DNA of 64,000 nucleotides from Rheinheimera faecalis. Its GTDB lineage: Bacteria; Pseudomonadota; Gammaproteobacteria; Enterobacterales; Alteromonadaceae. Numbering within the stretch: the stretch's first letter is position 1; every line of letters begins with the position of its first letter. Below, piece by piece: positions 11,298-20,719 of the stretch. Position numbers and translations under genes: made by a program. The stretch covers positions 124,001 through 188,000 of the forward strand of contig NZ_JAJOYT010000003.1 in NCBI RefSeq assembly GCF_021290965.1, in the 5' to 3' direction. Under the pieces are notes generated by a model. That model had not been told where the DNA came from and searched no databases. It worked only from the letters and a program-made list of their open reading frames with translations.

Positions 11298-12586
11298 TCA
11301 GTTTCCGCCAGCACTTCAACAAAGGCCTGATCACGTAACTCGCGCAGGAAGTTGGCTTGTTCTTCATTAAAGCGACGGTTAAACAGCATACGATACACTT
11401 GATCCTGTTTTTTCTCTGCAGTCATGTCAACAACACGTTTGTCCAGCAATTGCACTATGTGCCAGCCGTGCTCAGTGCGGAATGGTTCGCTCAGTTCATT
11501 GATTTGCAGGTTATTTAACGTATCGCGGAAGGCGGGAACATACATAGCTGGATCAGCCCAGCCTAAATCACCACCTTTTAATTTAGAGCCCGGGTCTTCT
11601 GAATTTTTGCTGGCAAATTCAGCGAAATCAGCTTTACCTGCTTTAAAGTCGGCAGCAAATTGTTTTAAGGTATCACGGGCTTTTTCTTCGCTCATGATAA
11701 TAGACGGCTTAATTAATACGTGACGTGATTTCACTTCGTTCAGTTCGGCAACATTCGCGCCACGAATATCAAAAATCGTCAAAATATGGAAACCAGCGCC
11801 TGAACGCAAAGGCCCGATGATATCGGTCTTTTTCTTACCACGAATAGCATCAGAGAACAGCGTTGGCATTTCGTTGATATTCATCCAACCCATCTCACCA
11901 CCATCCAGAGCTGTACTGTCAGATGAAGATGCGATAGCGATTTTTTTGAAATCACTGCCTTCACGCAGTAATGCCATTACTTTATCTGCACGTTCTTTAG
12001 CGTCATTAATTTCTTCTGTTGTACCCTGACTTGGGATCGAAATCAGAATATGGCCAATATTGTATTGCTCGTTGGATGCACCTTGTTCTTCCATCACTTT
12101 CATCAGGGTTTCTATTTCCTGAGGGCTGATGTAAATACGACGCTGCACGTTGGCACGTAACACTTCACCTGTGGTGATTTCTTCACGGAAGCGTTCACGG
12201 AACTGTTGGTAGTCACCTTCTTCCTGCACTATACGCTGGCGAAATTGTTCCATCGTCAGGTTTTCACCCCGTGCAACGTTTTCCAGCGCCTGATCCAGTT
12301 GTGGATCGGTAATTTGCAGGCCCATACGTTTTGCCATCTGCATCTGTAAACTGTTGCTGATTAAACGCTCAAGCGCCTGAGTGCGTAAGGCACGGTCTGA
12401 AGGTAAGGTCTGACCCTGGCTTTGCGCATTACGCTTCACCTTATCGACCATATCTGTCACTTCGCTATCCAATACGACACCGTTGTTAACGATAGCTGCA
12501 ACACCGTCGATCTTTTGTTCTGCCGCCTGGCTCGAAAAGGCCAGAAATGCGGCCACAGAGCTGGCAATCAAAAGTTGTAACTTCAT
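11294..12586 (-). CDS. surA: periplasmic chaperone and peptidyl-prolyl isomerase SurA
   Basis: Periplasmic chaperone that carries unfolded outer-membrane proteins to the BAM complex. The sequence shows a signal peptide (about residues 1-21, ending FSSQAAE), an N-terminal chaperone helix bundle, two parvulin domains (first starting near [11 protein letters not shown], second near SRHVLIKPS) and a short C-terminal helix. The length of 430 residues matches E. coli (428). It lies 11 bases after lptD, one of its main clients. Confidence 0.97.
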   Translation of the reverse strand: MKLQLLIASSVAAFLAFSSQAAEQKIDGVAAIVNNGVVLDSEVTDMVDKVKRNAQSQGQTLPSDRALRTQALERLISNSLQMQMAKRMGLQITDPQLDQALENVARGENLTMEQFRQRIVQEEGDYQQFRERFREEITTGEVLRANVQRRIYISPQEIETLMKVMEEQGASNEQYNIGHILISIPSQGTTEEINDAKERADKVMALLREGSDFKKIAIASSSDSTALDGGEMGWMNINEMPTLFSDAIRGKKKTDIIGPLRSGAGFHILTIFDIRGANVAELNEVKSRHVLIKPSIIMSEEKARDTLKQFAADFKAGKADFAEFASKNSEDPGSKLKGGDLGWADPAMYVPAFRDTLNNLQINELSEPFRTEHGWHIVQLLDKRVVDMTAEKKQDQVYRMLFNRRFNEEQANFLRELRDQAFVEVLAETE

Positions 12587-12597
12587 AGGTTCCTACA

Positions 12598-14871
12598 TTA
12601 ATTATTTAGTAAATATGGGCGTCTATAACCAAAAATTCCGTTCGATAACATGTCACTGACTGAGAAGCCAGCTCCTTCACCAAAACCTTTTAATACAAAT
12701 TGTACGGCTATACCGTTATCAAAAGTAGGAGGTTGTGACAAATCATTCAGTGCCAACTCAAGGTTGGTGTTGATTTGACGCTTGGCAACTACGCGTATTG
12801 CCCAGCAACAGGATTCATATTGCAAACCAAAGTTAGCTTCTATCATATGATGCTTGTTGATGTCACGATAATAACTGGCAATCAGTTTCCATTTATCGTC
12901 TATCGGCGTAGTGGCCAAAAAACCGACCTGTGCAATTTCGTAGTCTGAGACTTCACGACTGTAACGATGGTTCAACTGGATCAGGCTTTTATCATCAGCG
13001 ATGTAATCTAAAGTCACATTGCTTTTAACCATACGTTCATTGCTGGAATCATACTGCAATGCGGTATTTAAGTACCAGCCTTTGCTCCAGTTCCATAACA
13101 GTTCAGAGGCCAGTACTGAATCCGCAGGCTGTTCAGCGTCCAGCAGTGAGTTATCTATCGGCTCAGGGTCGTCCAAAAATACAATCTGACCCAAGCTAAA
13201 ACGGAATAACTCTGTGTCTTCTGAGTCATAAAGCCTTGTAGTCCAGCCGATCGTCAGTTGGTTGGTATCCGCAATTCTGTCTAAGCCTGAATATCTGTTT
13301 TCGCGAAACAAACCATAATAATCGTCTTGTAGCCTTGCTGTGTCATACAAACCTATTTTTGATTGGTCGCGATAAGGAATGTAAAGATACTGCACCTGCG
13401 GTTCGAACGTTTGCAAGGAACCCGAGTCTTGCCATTCCAGCTCCCTTTCCATATTCAATTTGGCATTAATCTGCACTTTAGGCACAGTTCTGCTTGTTTC
13501 TTCTTGTATCAGCTGCAGACTTTGATCGGTGTTTTGCTGATAACGGGTATGTAACAGGCTGGTTTCTGCAATTAACTCCATAGCTGGAGTGATTAATGGC
13601 CAACGGATACTAGGTTCAAGATGCAAACGATCGGCGTTGTTAATTACAGCAGCATCATTGCGAAAGTGGGCATACTGACTGTGCCAGTTAAATTCAAAAC
13701 CTGCCGCTAAATCCAAAGGTGCAGCCGAACTCAAGTCGATCTGAGGTAAAGCGGCGTAAGAGGGCATATAATTCCCGAGAATTTCAAAACCTTGCAGACG
13801 AATTTCAGAATTCAGGTAATCACCGAAATAATTCAGGCTGGCTTGCCGGTACAACTGCGTATCACTTTGGTTGCTGTAATCTGAGCCTAGTTCAGATAAA
13901 TAGGCATCATCGCTGACATCGGTGAAATCAACACTGGCGCGCCAACGGTCTGATAACTCACCGCTATGGCTGAAGTGGCCTAAATATCTGCTGCCAAAAC
14001 CAGCAGGTTTGTCATTGTCATCTGGTAAAATCTCAAGTTGCAGTTGCCCCTGATGTTCTTCCGTCAGATAACGAAACTCAGTATTAAGCTGAGCACCACG
14101 TTTACTCATCAAACGTGGACTGATAGTCGCATCATAATTTTCGGCAAGATTCAGATAGTAAGGAGCTTCAAAATCGACGCCCAGCTTTTGTGAGCTGCCA
14201 ATCTTAGGAAACAACAAGCCGCTTTTACGTTTATCACTGACAGGGAAGGTCATGTAGGGTAAATAAAAGACGGGCACGTCCTGAATTCTAATGACCGAAT
14301 GCCAGGCTTCGCCCCAACCATCCTCTGCATTAATATTAATTTTGTCTGCGTGTAATGCCCAACTGCTGTCGTCTTGCGGACAGGTGGTGAAGCTTGCTTC
14401 AGATAAATTAATCTGCTGCTTCAAGGCACTCATCTCTTTGGCATAGCCGCGCCCCGACTGGCTCACCAACTGATAGTCTGCTTCGGTGAGTACGGCTTTA
14501 TCTTCTTTTAACTGGGCACTGAACTCGCTGCTACTAACTTTTAAACCAGGGCTGTAGTATTGAATACCGCCGCTTGCGAGCAAAGTTTGCTCTTTTTGGC
14601 TTACCCTGGCATTTGCTGCATTTAACATGGTATTGCGGTAGAGAATTTCTATATTGCCATCAAATAATGCAGTTTGATCCTGCATCATTTGGATACGGTC
14701 GGATAAAATTTGTAGTCTGTTGTCTTTTGCGGACAGAGTGCTCAGCTTGGCTGGCATCTCAATAGCACTGTAACATTGCTCAATAGGTTGAGGTGTTTGC
14801 TCTTCTGCGTGGGCCAGATAAGGAATACCAAGCGCCATAATAATAAGGCGATAGATCAAAGAATGAGTCAT
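12598..14871 (-). CDS. lptD: LPS assembly outer-membrane protein LptD
   Basis: Beta-barrel protein that, with lipoprotein LptE, inserts lipopolysaccharide in the outer leaflet. It has a signal peptide of about 22 residues (ending LAHAEE), an OstA-type N-terminal domain (about 50-200) and a large C-terminal barrel. Cysteines fall at residues 33, 164 and 688-689, the same arrangement as the E. coli quartet that forms the two long-range disulfides needed for activity. At 757 residues it is slightly shorter than the E. coli protein. It is the first gene of the operon; divergent transcription of amgK starts about 130 bases away. Confidence 0.96.
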   Translation of the reverse strand: MTHSLIYRLIIMALGIPYLAHAEEQTPQPIEQCYSAIEMPAKLSTLSAKDNRLQILSDRIQMMQDQTALFDGNIEILYRNTMLNAANARVSQKEQTLLASGGIQYYSPGLKVSSSEFSAQLKEDKAVLTEADYQLVSQSGRGYAKEMSALKQQINLSEASFTTCPQDDSSWALHADKININAEDGWGEAWHSVIRIQDVPVFYLPYMTFPVSDKRKSGLLFPKIGSSQKLGVDFEAPYYLNLAENYDATISPRLMSKRGAQLNTEFRYLTEEHQGQLQLEILPDDNDKPAGFGSRYLGHFSHSGELSDRWRASVDFTDVSDDAYLSELGSDYSNQSDTQLYRQASLNYFGDYLNSEIRLQGFEILGNYMPSYAALPQIDLSSAAPLDLAAGFEFNWHSQYAHFRNDAAVINNADRLHLEPSIRWPLITPAMELIAETSLLHTRYQQNTDQSLQLIQEETSRTVPKVQINAKLNMERELEWQDSGSLQTFEPQVQYLYIPYRDQSKIGLYDTARLQDDYYGLFRENRYSGLDRIADTNQLTIGWTTRLYDSEDTELFRFSLGQIVFLDDPEPIDNSLLDAEQPADSVLASELLWNWSKGWYLNTALQYDSSNERMVKSNVTLDYIADDKSLIQLNHRYSREVSDYEIAQVGFLATTPIDDKWKLIASYYRDINKHHMIEANFGLQYESCCWAIRVVAKRQINTNLELALNDLSQPPTFDNGIAVQFVLKGFGEGAGFSVSDMLSNGIFGYRRPYLLNN

Positions 14872-15000
14872 GCAACCTACTTAGTACAATACGTGAAACA
14901 GGTGAAAACGACCAGAACACAGGGCCAACTATAATAAATCAATTTTCCGGATCCTGCTAATCCGTTATAGTGCTGGCTTTGACCTGATGAGGGGGATGAA

Positions 15001-16002
15001 GTGCCGGCTCGAATGCAGTTAATTCAAAGTTTTTTAACGACTTGTTTTCCGGGTGAAGCAATTCGGTTAGAACCTATCACAGGTGATGCCAGTTTCAGGC
15101 GTTATTTCCGTTTTTCCAGAGCAGAACGCAGCTACATTTTAATGGATGCTCCGACACCAGCAGAGGATTGCAGCCGTTTTGTTGCGACACAACAGGCATT
15201 TGCTGCCGCAGGTTTGCAGGTTCCTCAGATTATTGCACAGGACCTTCAACAAGGTTTGTTGCTGTTAAGTGATTTGGGTGACATTTTATTACTGTCCAGA
15301 TTGACCAAAGATACAGCCCTCAACTTTTATCGGCAGGCTTTGGCACAACTTACTCAGGTTCGTACCATCAATTCAACGACCGCAGGGCCTTTGCCTCTAT
15401 TTGACCAGGCTTTTTTAATGCGGGAAATGCAGATTTTCATCGATTGGTTTGTACTCCAGCACTTGAAGTTGACGCTCAATGAACAAGAACAAGCTATGCT
15501 GCAGCAACATTTTTTGTTACTGGCTGACGCTGCATTGCAGCAGCCTCAGGCAGGTATGCACAGGGATTACCACTCACGTAATTTGATGCTACAGCCGGAT
15601 GGCCAGTTGGCAGTGATCGATTTTCAGGATGTGGTGACAGGCCCGGTCAGTTACGACGCTGTATCTTTATTGAAAGACTGTTATATCAAGTGGCCGACTG
15701 AGCTGGTACAAACTCTGAGTCAGGAGTTTTATCAAATCCTGGTTCATCAGGCTGAGTTATCATCAGAAGTAAGCCCAGAGCAGTTCCGGTTATGGTTTGA
15801 TTGGATGGGGTTACAGCGGCATATTAAAGTCTGCGGTATTTTTTGCCGCTTATACCACCGTGACGGAAAAGCAGGCTACCTTGCTGATTTACCTCGGGTC
15901 TTTGACTATGTTCTTGAGGTGACGTCGCATTACCCACAGCTGCGGGAGCTTGATCTGTGGTTAAAACAGAAAGTTAAACCAGCGCTGGAGGCGATGGCCT
16001 GA
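15001..16002 (+). CDS. amgK: anomeric N-acetylmuramate/N-acetylglucosamine kinase (AmgK-type)
   Basis: Aminoglycoside-phosphotransferase-fold kinase. The catalytic loop HRDYHSRN (residues 187-194) and metal-binding IDFQD (206-210) are intact. Together with the next gene, murU, this matches the AmgK-MurU route that turns recycled N-acetylmuramate into UDP-MurNAc and bypasses fosfomycin-sensitive MurA; that role is inferred from the pair. The GTG at 15001 is preferred because a GAGGGGG ribosome binding site ends six bases upstream; an ATG at 15013 is the alternative. It is one base from murU, so the two are co-translated. Confidence 0.88.
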   Translation: MPARMQLIQSFLTTCFPGEAIRLEPITGDASFRRYFRFSRAERSYILMDAPTPAEDCSRFVATQQAFAAAGLQVPQIIAQDLQQGLLLLSDLGDILLLSRLTKDTALNFYRQALAQLTQVRTINSTTAGPLPLFDQAFLMREMQIFIDWFVLQHLKLTLNEQEQAMLQQHFLLLADAALQQPQAGMHRDYHSRNLMLQPDGQLAVIDFQDVVTGPVSYDAVSLLKDCYIKWPTELVQTLSQEFYQILVHQAELSSEVSPEQFRLWFDWMGLQRHIKVCGIFCRLYHRDGKAGYLADLPRVFDYVLEVTSHYPQLRELDLWLKQKVKPALEAMA

Positions 16003-16003
16003 A

Positions 16004-16687
16004 ATGAAAGCAATGATACTGGCTGCTGGTCGTGGCGAACGTATGCGTCCTCTCACCGATCTGTTGCCTAAACCTCTGTTGCCTGTTGCAGGCAAGCCAC
16101 TCATCCAGTATCACCTTGAGGCTCTTTCTGCCGCAGGTCTGCAAGATATTGTGATTAATCATGCCTGGCTGGGGCATTTGTTGCCTGAGCACTTAGGCAC
16201 CGGCGAACAGTTTGGCGTGACCATTCAGTACTCAGATGAGGGGGCTGAAGGTCTTGAAACTGCCGGTGGGATAAAAAAAGCGTTGCCTCTGCTTGGAGAC
16301 TCGCCTTTTGTTGTGGTGAATGGAGATGTGTTTTGTGATTACCCTTATCAGCAGCTGGGCGAAAAGCTGCTGGCAGACTGCTTAGCTCATTTAGTGCTGG
16401 TGCCTAATCCGCCGCAGCACCCGGAAGGCGATTTTGGTATCAATGCAATGGGTCATGCAATTGCACAAGCTCAGCAGAGCTTTACTTTCAGTGGCATCGC
16501 TATTTATCGGCCAGAGTTTTTTCATCCAGTGGCGGAAGGTAAGCAGAAATTAGCGCCTTATTTACGTCAGGCTATGCAGCAAAATAAAGTGACAGCAGAG
16601 CTTTATCAAGGGGTCTGGCACGATGTAGGCACAGTGCAGCGACTGACTGAATTATCGGCACAATTGGAGTCTGGACATGTGGGGTAA
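16004..16687 (+). CDS. murU: N-acetylmuramate alpha-1-phosphate uridylyltransferase (MurU-type)
   Basis: Nucleotidyltransferase that joins UTP to MurNAc-1-phosphate to form UDP-MurNAc. The N-terminal LAAGRGERMRPLTD signature with the following PKPLLPVAGKP is typical of sugar-1-phosphate nucleotidyltransferases, and VVNGDVFCDY holds the metal-binding aspartate. At 227 residues it has no hexapeptide acyltransferase tail, which separates it from GlmU. It sits one base after amgK, and its end overlaps djlA by 11 bases. Confidence 0.9.
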   Translation: MKAMILAAGRGERMRPLTDLLPKPLLPVAGKPLIQYHLEALSAAGLQDIVINHAWLGHLLPEHLGTGEQFGVTIQYSDEGAEGLETAGGIKKALPLLGDSPFVVVNGDVFCDYPYQQLGEKLLADCLAHLVLVPNPPQHPEGDFGINAMGHAIAQAQQSFTFSGIAIYRPEFFHPVAEGKQKLAPYLRQAMQQNKVTAELYQGVWHDVGTVQRLTELSAQLESGHVG

Positions 16688-17477
16688 AATCCTGGGAGCC
16701 TTGTTTGGCATGGCGCTGCTGAAAATTCCGGGTTTGTTTATAGGTTTGTTAATAGGACACTGGTTCGACAAGGCCTATGGTGGAACTTTTGCCAGCCGCG
16801 GCGGGTTCAATGGTTTTTCAAGGGATAAATCAGAGGCTCAGGGGATTTTCCGTTACAACACGTTTGCTGTGATGGGGCATATCGCTAAATCCAACGGTGT
16901 GGTGACTAAATCTCATATTCAGCAAGCAACAATTTTTATGGAGCAGTTAGGCTTAACTGCGGCACAGAAACAAGAGGCGCAAGCTGCCTTTCGTCATGGC
17001 AAACAAGCTGATTTTCCACTGCTGGAACAATTGGCGGAATTCAAATCTGCTTACAGAACCAGACCTGACATGTTGTTGATGTTTTTGGAAATTCAAATCA
17101 GCACGGCCTATGTGGATTTAAATTTAAGTAGTGCAGAACAGAAGATACTGACACAGGTTGCTTCTGCTTTAGGGATCAGTGGTGCTCAGCTGGAGCAAAT
17201 GTTAAGTCGGTATGAAGCCGAAGCACGCTTTGCTAAAAGTAGTACTGGCGGACCTGCGGATGCCGGAAACCGCTTAAAAGATGCTTATAAAATTTTAGGC
17301 ATCAGTGCAGACAGCTCCGAAGCTGAACTGAAAAAGGCCTACAAAAAACTGATGTCGCAACACCATCCGGATAAGCTGATGTCACAAGGACTGCCACCAG
17401 AGCTGATGGATGTTGCTAAGCAAAAAACTCAGGATATTCAGGCTGCTTATGAATTGATACGCAAACAAAGAGGTTAA
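16677..17477 (+). CDS. djlA: membrane-anchored DnaJ-like co-chaperone DjlA
   Basis: Type III J-domain protein of the inner membrane that stimulates DnaK. An N-terminal membrane segment (about residues 5-28, with conserved glycines) precedes a TerB-like helical domain (about 55-180), a short linker and a C-terminal J domain (about 200-266) with the HPD tripeptide in MSQHHPDKLMSQG. In E. coli djlA is likewise next to lptD. Its stop shares four bases (TTAA) with the stop of the convergent DUF486 gene. Confidence 0.95.
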   Translation: MWGKILGALFGMALLKIPGLFIGLLIGHWFDKAYGGTFASRGGFNGFSRDKSEAQGIFRYNTFAVMGHIAKSNGVVTKSHIQQATIFMEQLGLTAAQKQEAQAAFRHGKQADFPLLEQLAEFKSAYRTRPDMLLMFLEIQISTAYVDLNLSSAEQKILTQVASALGISGAQLEQMLSRYEAEARFAKSSTGGPADAGNRLKDAYKILGISADSSEAELKKAYKKLMSQHHPDKLMSQGLPPELMDVAKQKTQDIQAAYELIRKQRG

Positions 17478-17818
17478 TCACGGAAAAACATAAAATACAC
17501 TGCACCCATCAGGCACAAACCAGCGTAGACATAATTCCATTTAAAGGGTTCTCTCATATAGAACACCGCAAATGGAATAAAGACGCTTAAGGTAATCACT
17601 TCCTGCAAGATTTTAAGCTGAGCCAGACTCAGCACCTGATGACCAATCCGGTTTGCCGGTACCATCAACATATATTCAAACAGAGCAATACCCCAGGACA
17701 CCGCAATAGCAATATACAGCGCTGAGCTTTTAAAATGCTTTAAATGTCCATACCAGGCAAAAGTCATAAAAATATTACTGGCGGTCAGCAGTAATACGGT
17801 TTGGATTAAGGGCGACAT
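17474..17818 (-). CDS. DMT-like small membrane protein (DUF486 family)
   Basis: The 114-residue protein has four hydrophobic segments (about 5-22, 30-50, 62-84 and 92-112). ASNIFMTFAWYGHLKHF at the N-terminus and FYMREPFKWNYVYA near the end are typical of the DUF486 family, related to half-size drug/metabolite transporters that act as dimers. No substrate is known. It is transcribed towards djlA. Confidence 0.85.
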   Translation of the reverse strand: MSPLIQTVLLLTASNIFMTFAWYGHLKHFKSSALYIAIAVSWGIALFEYMLMVPANRIGHQVLSLAQLKILQEVITLSVFIPFAVFYMREPFKWNYVYAGLCLMGAVYFMFFRD

Positions 17819-17899
17819 AGTCCGGCCTCTTTAGCAATCAGTGACGGGGATATTGATGTCGCACAGTGTAATAGTTTTTTATTTGCGGGAAAGCTATTT

Positions 17900-18667
17900 T
17901 TAGTAGCCCTGATAGCTCAGCCAGCCACGAATTTCTTTAAACACCCGCTGTTGGGTTTCTACTTGTGCAATCAGTCCGCTGATTTCGCGCTGGCGATACA
18001 ACAATTTTTGTTGCTGCTGTGCCAGCTGCTTTCTTAATTGCCACTGTGCTGCGACTTGTTGATTCCCTCTTTCTTGCCTCAAATCCAAAGTAGGAACCTG
18101 CTGTTTGGCGATTGCTAAAGGTAAACTACGCTGCTGATCTGCTGCGGGTAAGTAAGCTTCCAGCAGGATCAGAGATTGAGGTTCCTGTAGTTTTTTATCT
18201 GCATAAAGCTGGCTAATCAAAGCTGCGCTGCTGCCCTGAGCGACCACAATAACAGTGCTGTTTTCTGTCATTACGCTGGTCATAGCGACTGTGATCCGTT
18301 GTTGTAGTTGTTCTTTGTAGCTATCTAAACTGGAGATGTCATTTTCGAAAGGTGCATCTGGTACTGCAATAGCTAAGGTATCCCAGCCATAGTCGTTAAA
18401 TTCTTTACGGAGTAAATTCAGATATTTAGGGCTGGAGGCGTGTTGTGACCAGTCGGGAATAAATAAAATGGTGCCTTTTACTTTTGCGGTAAATGCGGCC
18501 CTTTTTAACGCCAGAAAACTTTTTTCTCCAGCCATTAATTCGGTAATTTCATCTGCTGGTAACTGCCAGTTCAAATCGGATTTATGCCACTCTTCCATAG
18601 AGACTGGTTCTGAAGCCTGGGTGCAGCAGCTCAGTAGCAGCAGAATAACTAAAAATTTTGGTGGCAT
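17900..18667 (-). CDS. exported DUF3530-like alpha/beta-hydrolase-fold protein
   Basis: A signal peptide (about residues 1-18, LLLLSCCTQASE) leads a 255-residue protein. Two cysteines in the leader could make it a lipoprotein, but the context around them is not a clean lipobox. The core GTILFIPDWSQHASSP and VIVVAQGSSAALISQL resemble an alpha/beta hydrolase with a nucleophile-elbow-like GSS. I see no sure catalytic triad. It matches what I recall of DUF3530 proteins of marine gammaproteobacteria; function unknown. A Gln-rich coiled stretch is present near residues 200-235. Confidence 0.7.
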   Translation of the reverse strand: MPPKFLVILLLLSCCTQASEPVSMEEWHKSDLNWQLPADEITELMAGEKSFLALKRAAFTAKVKGTILFIPDWSQHASSPKYLNLLRKEFNDYGWDTLAIAVPDAPFENDISSLDSYKEQLQQRITVAMTSVMTENSTVIVVAQGSSAALISQLYADKKLQEPQSLILLEAYLPAADQQRSLPLAIAKQQVPTLDLRQERGNQQVAAQWQLRKQLAQQQQKLLYRQREISGLIAQVETQQRVFKEIRGWLSYQGY

Positions 18668-18760
18668 CAGTTGGCTCAGAAAGATGGAAATCTGAACAGG
18701 CTATCGGCACCTGGCAGGAAAACTTTATCAAAGAGGGTGAATAAGACAAAACCGGGTCAT

Positions 18761-18788
18761 AAAAAAACCGCCTTGCGGCGGTTTTTTT
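18761..18788 (-). terminator. rho-independent terminator of the OmpA-like gene
   Basis: ACCGCC and GGCGGT pair around TTGC, flanked by A-runs and T-runs on both sides. It directly follows the end of the minus-strand OmpA-like gene. Confidence 0.9.
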
Positions 18789-18801
18789 CAGGCAGTAGAG
18801 A

Positions 18802-19869
18802 TTAACGCTCTACTTTTTCTTTGATAGTTGCAGTTACAACAGCTTCAATGCGGCGGTTTGCAGCGTGAGCAGCTGGAGTATTACCTTCAACTTTAGGACG
18901 TGTAACGCCGTAACCCTTTACTGTTACACGACTGGCACTGATGCCATGTTCGTTTAACAATACTTTAGCTACTGCATCTGCACGACGCTCAGATAACTTC
19001 AGGTTATAAGCAGCAGTACCTACGTTTGAAGCATGACCACCGATTTCAACATCAGTACCAGGGAAACGTTTCAGGAATGCTGCTAAATCAGCGATTTCTG
19101 CTCTGTATTCTGGTTTGATTTCAGCTGAGTCATTAGCAAACTGAGCTTTTAAAGTGAAGTTCACTTCTTTTTCAGTGAAGATAGAACAACCAGTTGCATC
19201 TACTTTATCAGTAGATGGAGTGCCCGGGCACAGGTCGCTTGAATCTGGCACACCGTCGTTGTCGCTATCAGCAACTACTACCACAGGAGCAGCTACTGGC
19301 TCTGGAGCAGGAGTCGGCTCTGACACTGCTGGTGCTGAACCGAACAGTACAGATGCACCAAGTTTGAAGTTTGCGTCAGCATAGGAGTCGCTGTTCAGAC
19401 CCTGGAAGCGGTTCATCTCGGCGAACAAAGAAACACGTTCGCTCACATAATGACGGTAACCAACACCTAAATTCACTGCGTCAGAATCTGGACCAGCTTC
19501 CACGTCAAAATGCTTCAGACCACCAACAATATACATGCCAGTGTTCGCAACATTATACAGAGCGTCAACGCCGAAACGGTCAGCATCAAACTTAGCGTTA
19601 GATGTTAATTGTTCCAGACGGTCTCTTGCATATTCAAAACGCACAGCCCAAGTTTCGTTGATGTTGTAGCCAAGCTCAAAGCCGTAGCCAAAACCTTTAT
19701 CAATAAAATTCCATTCTGCAGATTCAGTTTTGTCACCTTCTGGCATGTAGTATTCGCCAAATACAGAACCGTAAGCACGGTCAGTGACTAAAGGTTTTGA
19801 ACTATCTGCTAAAGCAGCAGTCGAAAGTAAAGTTGCCATAATGGCGATTGCGCTAGTACTTAGTTTCAT
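18802..19869 (-). CDS. OmpA-like outer-membrane protein
   Basis: Signal peptide (about 1-21, ending TAALADS), then an eight-stranded barrel domain (about 30-175), a Pro/Ala-rich hinge, a thrombospondin type-3-like calcium motif (DSDNDGVPDSSDLCPG), and a C-terminal OmpA peptidoglycan-binding domain (about 235-350) with NVGTAAYNLKLSERRADAV and the NRRIEAVV end. At 355 residues it is in the usual range. It most likely ties the outer membrane to the cell wall. A 185-bp upstream gap fits a strong, regulated promoter, but I could not define it. Confidence 0.93.
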   Translation of the reverse strand: MKLSTSAIAIMATLLSTAALADSSKPLVTDRAYGSVFGEYYMPEGDKTESAEWNFIDKGFGYGFELGYNINETWAVRFEYARDRLEQLTSNAKFDADRFGVDALYNVANTGMYIVGGLKHFDVEAGPDSDAVNLGVGYRHYVSERVSLFAEMNRFQGLNSDSYADANFKLGASVLFGSAPAVSEPTPAPEPVAAPVVVVADSDNDGVPDSSDLCPGTPSTDKVDATGCSIFTEKEVNFTLKAQFANDSAEIKPEYRAEIADLAAFLKRFPGTDVEIGGHASNVGTAAYNLKLSERRADAVAKVLLNEHGISASRVTVKGYGVTRPKVEGNTPAAHAANRRIEAVVTATIKEKVER

Positions 19870-20054
19870 CCATATCTCCTAAGAGGTAAATTGCGGCGGC
19901 TATTCTATTCAACCAAAAAATTTAGTCAAATCTAGCTGCTCGTTATTACAAATTTAAGCCAGATGTCCATCTGACTTTTTGCTCTGATGCCAAGTTTACC
20001 TTAAATAACTGAACCTTAGGTTAACAAAGCAATCAATTACAGCCGTCGTTTTGG

Positions 20055-20708
20055 TTAAAAAGGACAAGCAACTTCAAAATATAGCTCAGTTCCTGAAGTT
20101 GGATGCCTTAGTTGCAAAACGCAAGCATGTAACTGAAGTCTAGACACTGAACCTTTTCCAGATTCAGTGCCATAAAATTTATCGCCGAGGATCGGATGCC
20201 CGAGCCACAGCATATGCACTCGCAATTGATGAGAACGTCCTGTGACAGGCGTTAACTCAACTTTTGTCTGATGCTTATTCCGTTCAAGCACCCTGAAATA
20301 CGTAAGGGACGGCTTACCGGATCCAAAATGCACCATTTGTTTTGGTCTGTTCGGCCAATCACACAATAAAGGTACATCAACAACACCATAGTCAACAAGC
20401 ACTTGTCCTTCCAATAAAGCAACATAGCGCTTTTTGGTCTGGCGTAATTCAAACTGTTTGTTCAAATCCCGCTGACTTTGTGCATGCATGGCCATGACCA
20501 CCAGCCCTGAAGTCGCCATATCCAGCCTGTGCACAATACGAGCCAAAGGCCAAACCAGACGTACTCTGTACTCCAGACTGTCTTTATGTTCTGGTGCTTT
20601 GCCTGGCACAGTCAACAAACCACTGGGTTTATTCAGGATTAGAATATCTTCATCCTGATAAACGATATCGAGATAAGGCGTTGTTGGCGGCTTGTACTCA
20701 AGTAACAT
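20055..20708 (-). CDS. rluA: dual-specificity pseudouridine synthase RluA
   Basis: Makes pseudouridine 746 in 23S rRNA and 32 in several tRNAs. The catalytic motif HRLDMATSGLVVMA carries the active aspartate, and LICDWPNRPKQ-like (here LLCDWPNRPKQMV) and GRSHQLRVHML are specific to the RluA group. It aligns end to end with E. coli RluA (219 residues). I chose the ATG at 20708 (217 residues, MLLEYKPP); a GTG three codons upstream is possible. It lies 11 bases after rapA, the same neighbour as in E. coli. Confidence 0.94.
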   Translation of the reverse strand: MLLEYKPPTTPYLDIVYQDEDILILNKPSGLLTVPGKAPEHKDSLEYRVRLVWPLARIVHRLDMATSGLVVMAMHAQSQRDLNKQFELRQTKKRYVALLEGQVLVDYGVVDVPLLCDWPNRPKQMVHFGSGKPSLTYFRVLERNKHQTKVELTPVTGRSHQLRVHMLWLGHPILGDKFYGTESGKGSVSRLQLHACVLQLRHPTSGTELYFEVACPF

Positions 20709-20719
20709 TGTATTCACTT

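Noticed and set aside
17572-17600. Further copies of the GGAATAAA promoter, also near 46565
   Set aside because: Both lie inside coding regions and lack a CGT element at the correct distance.
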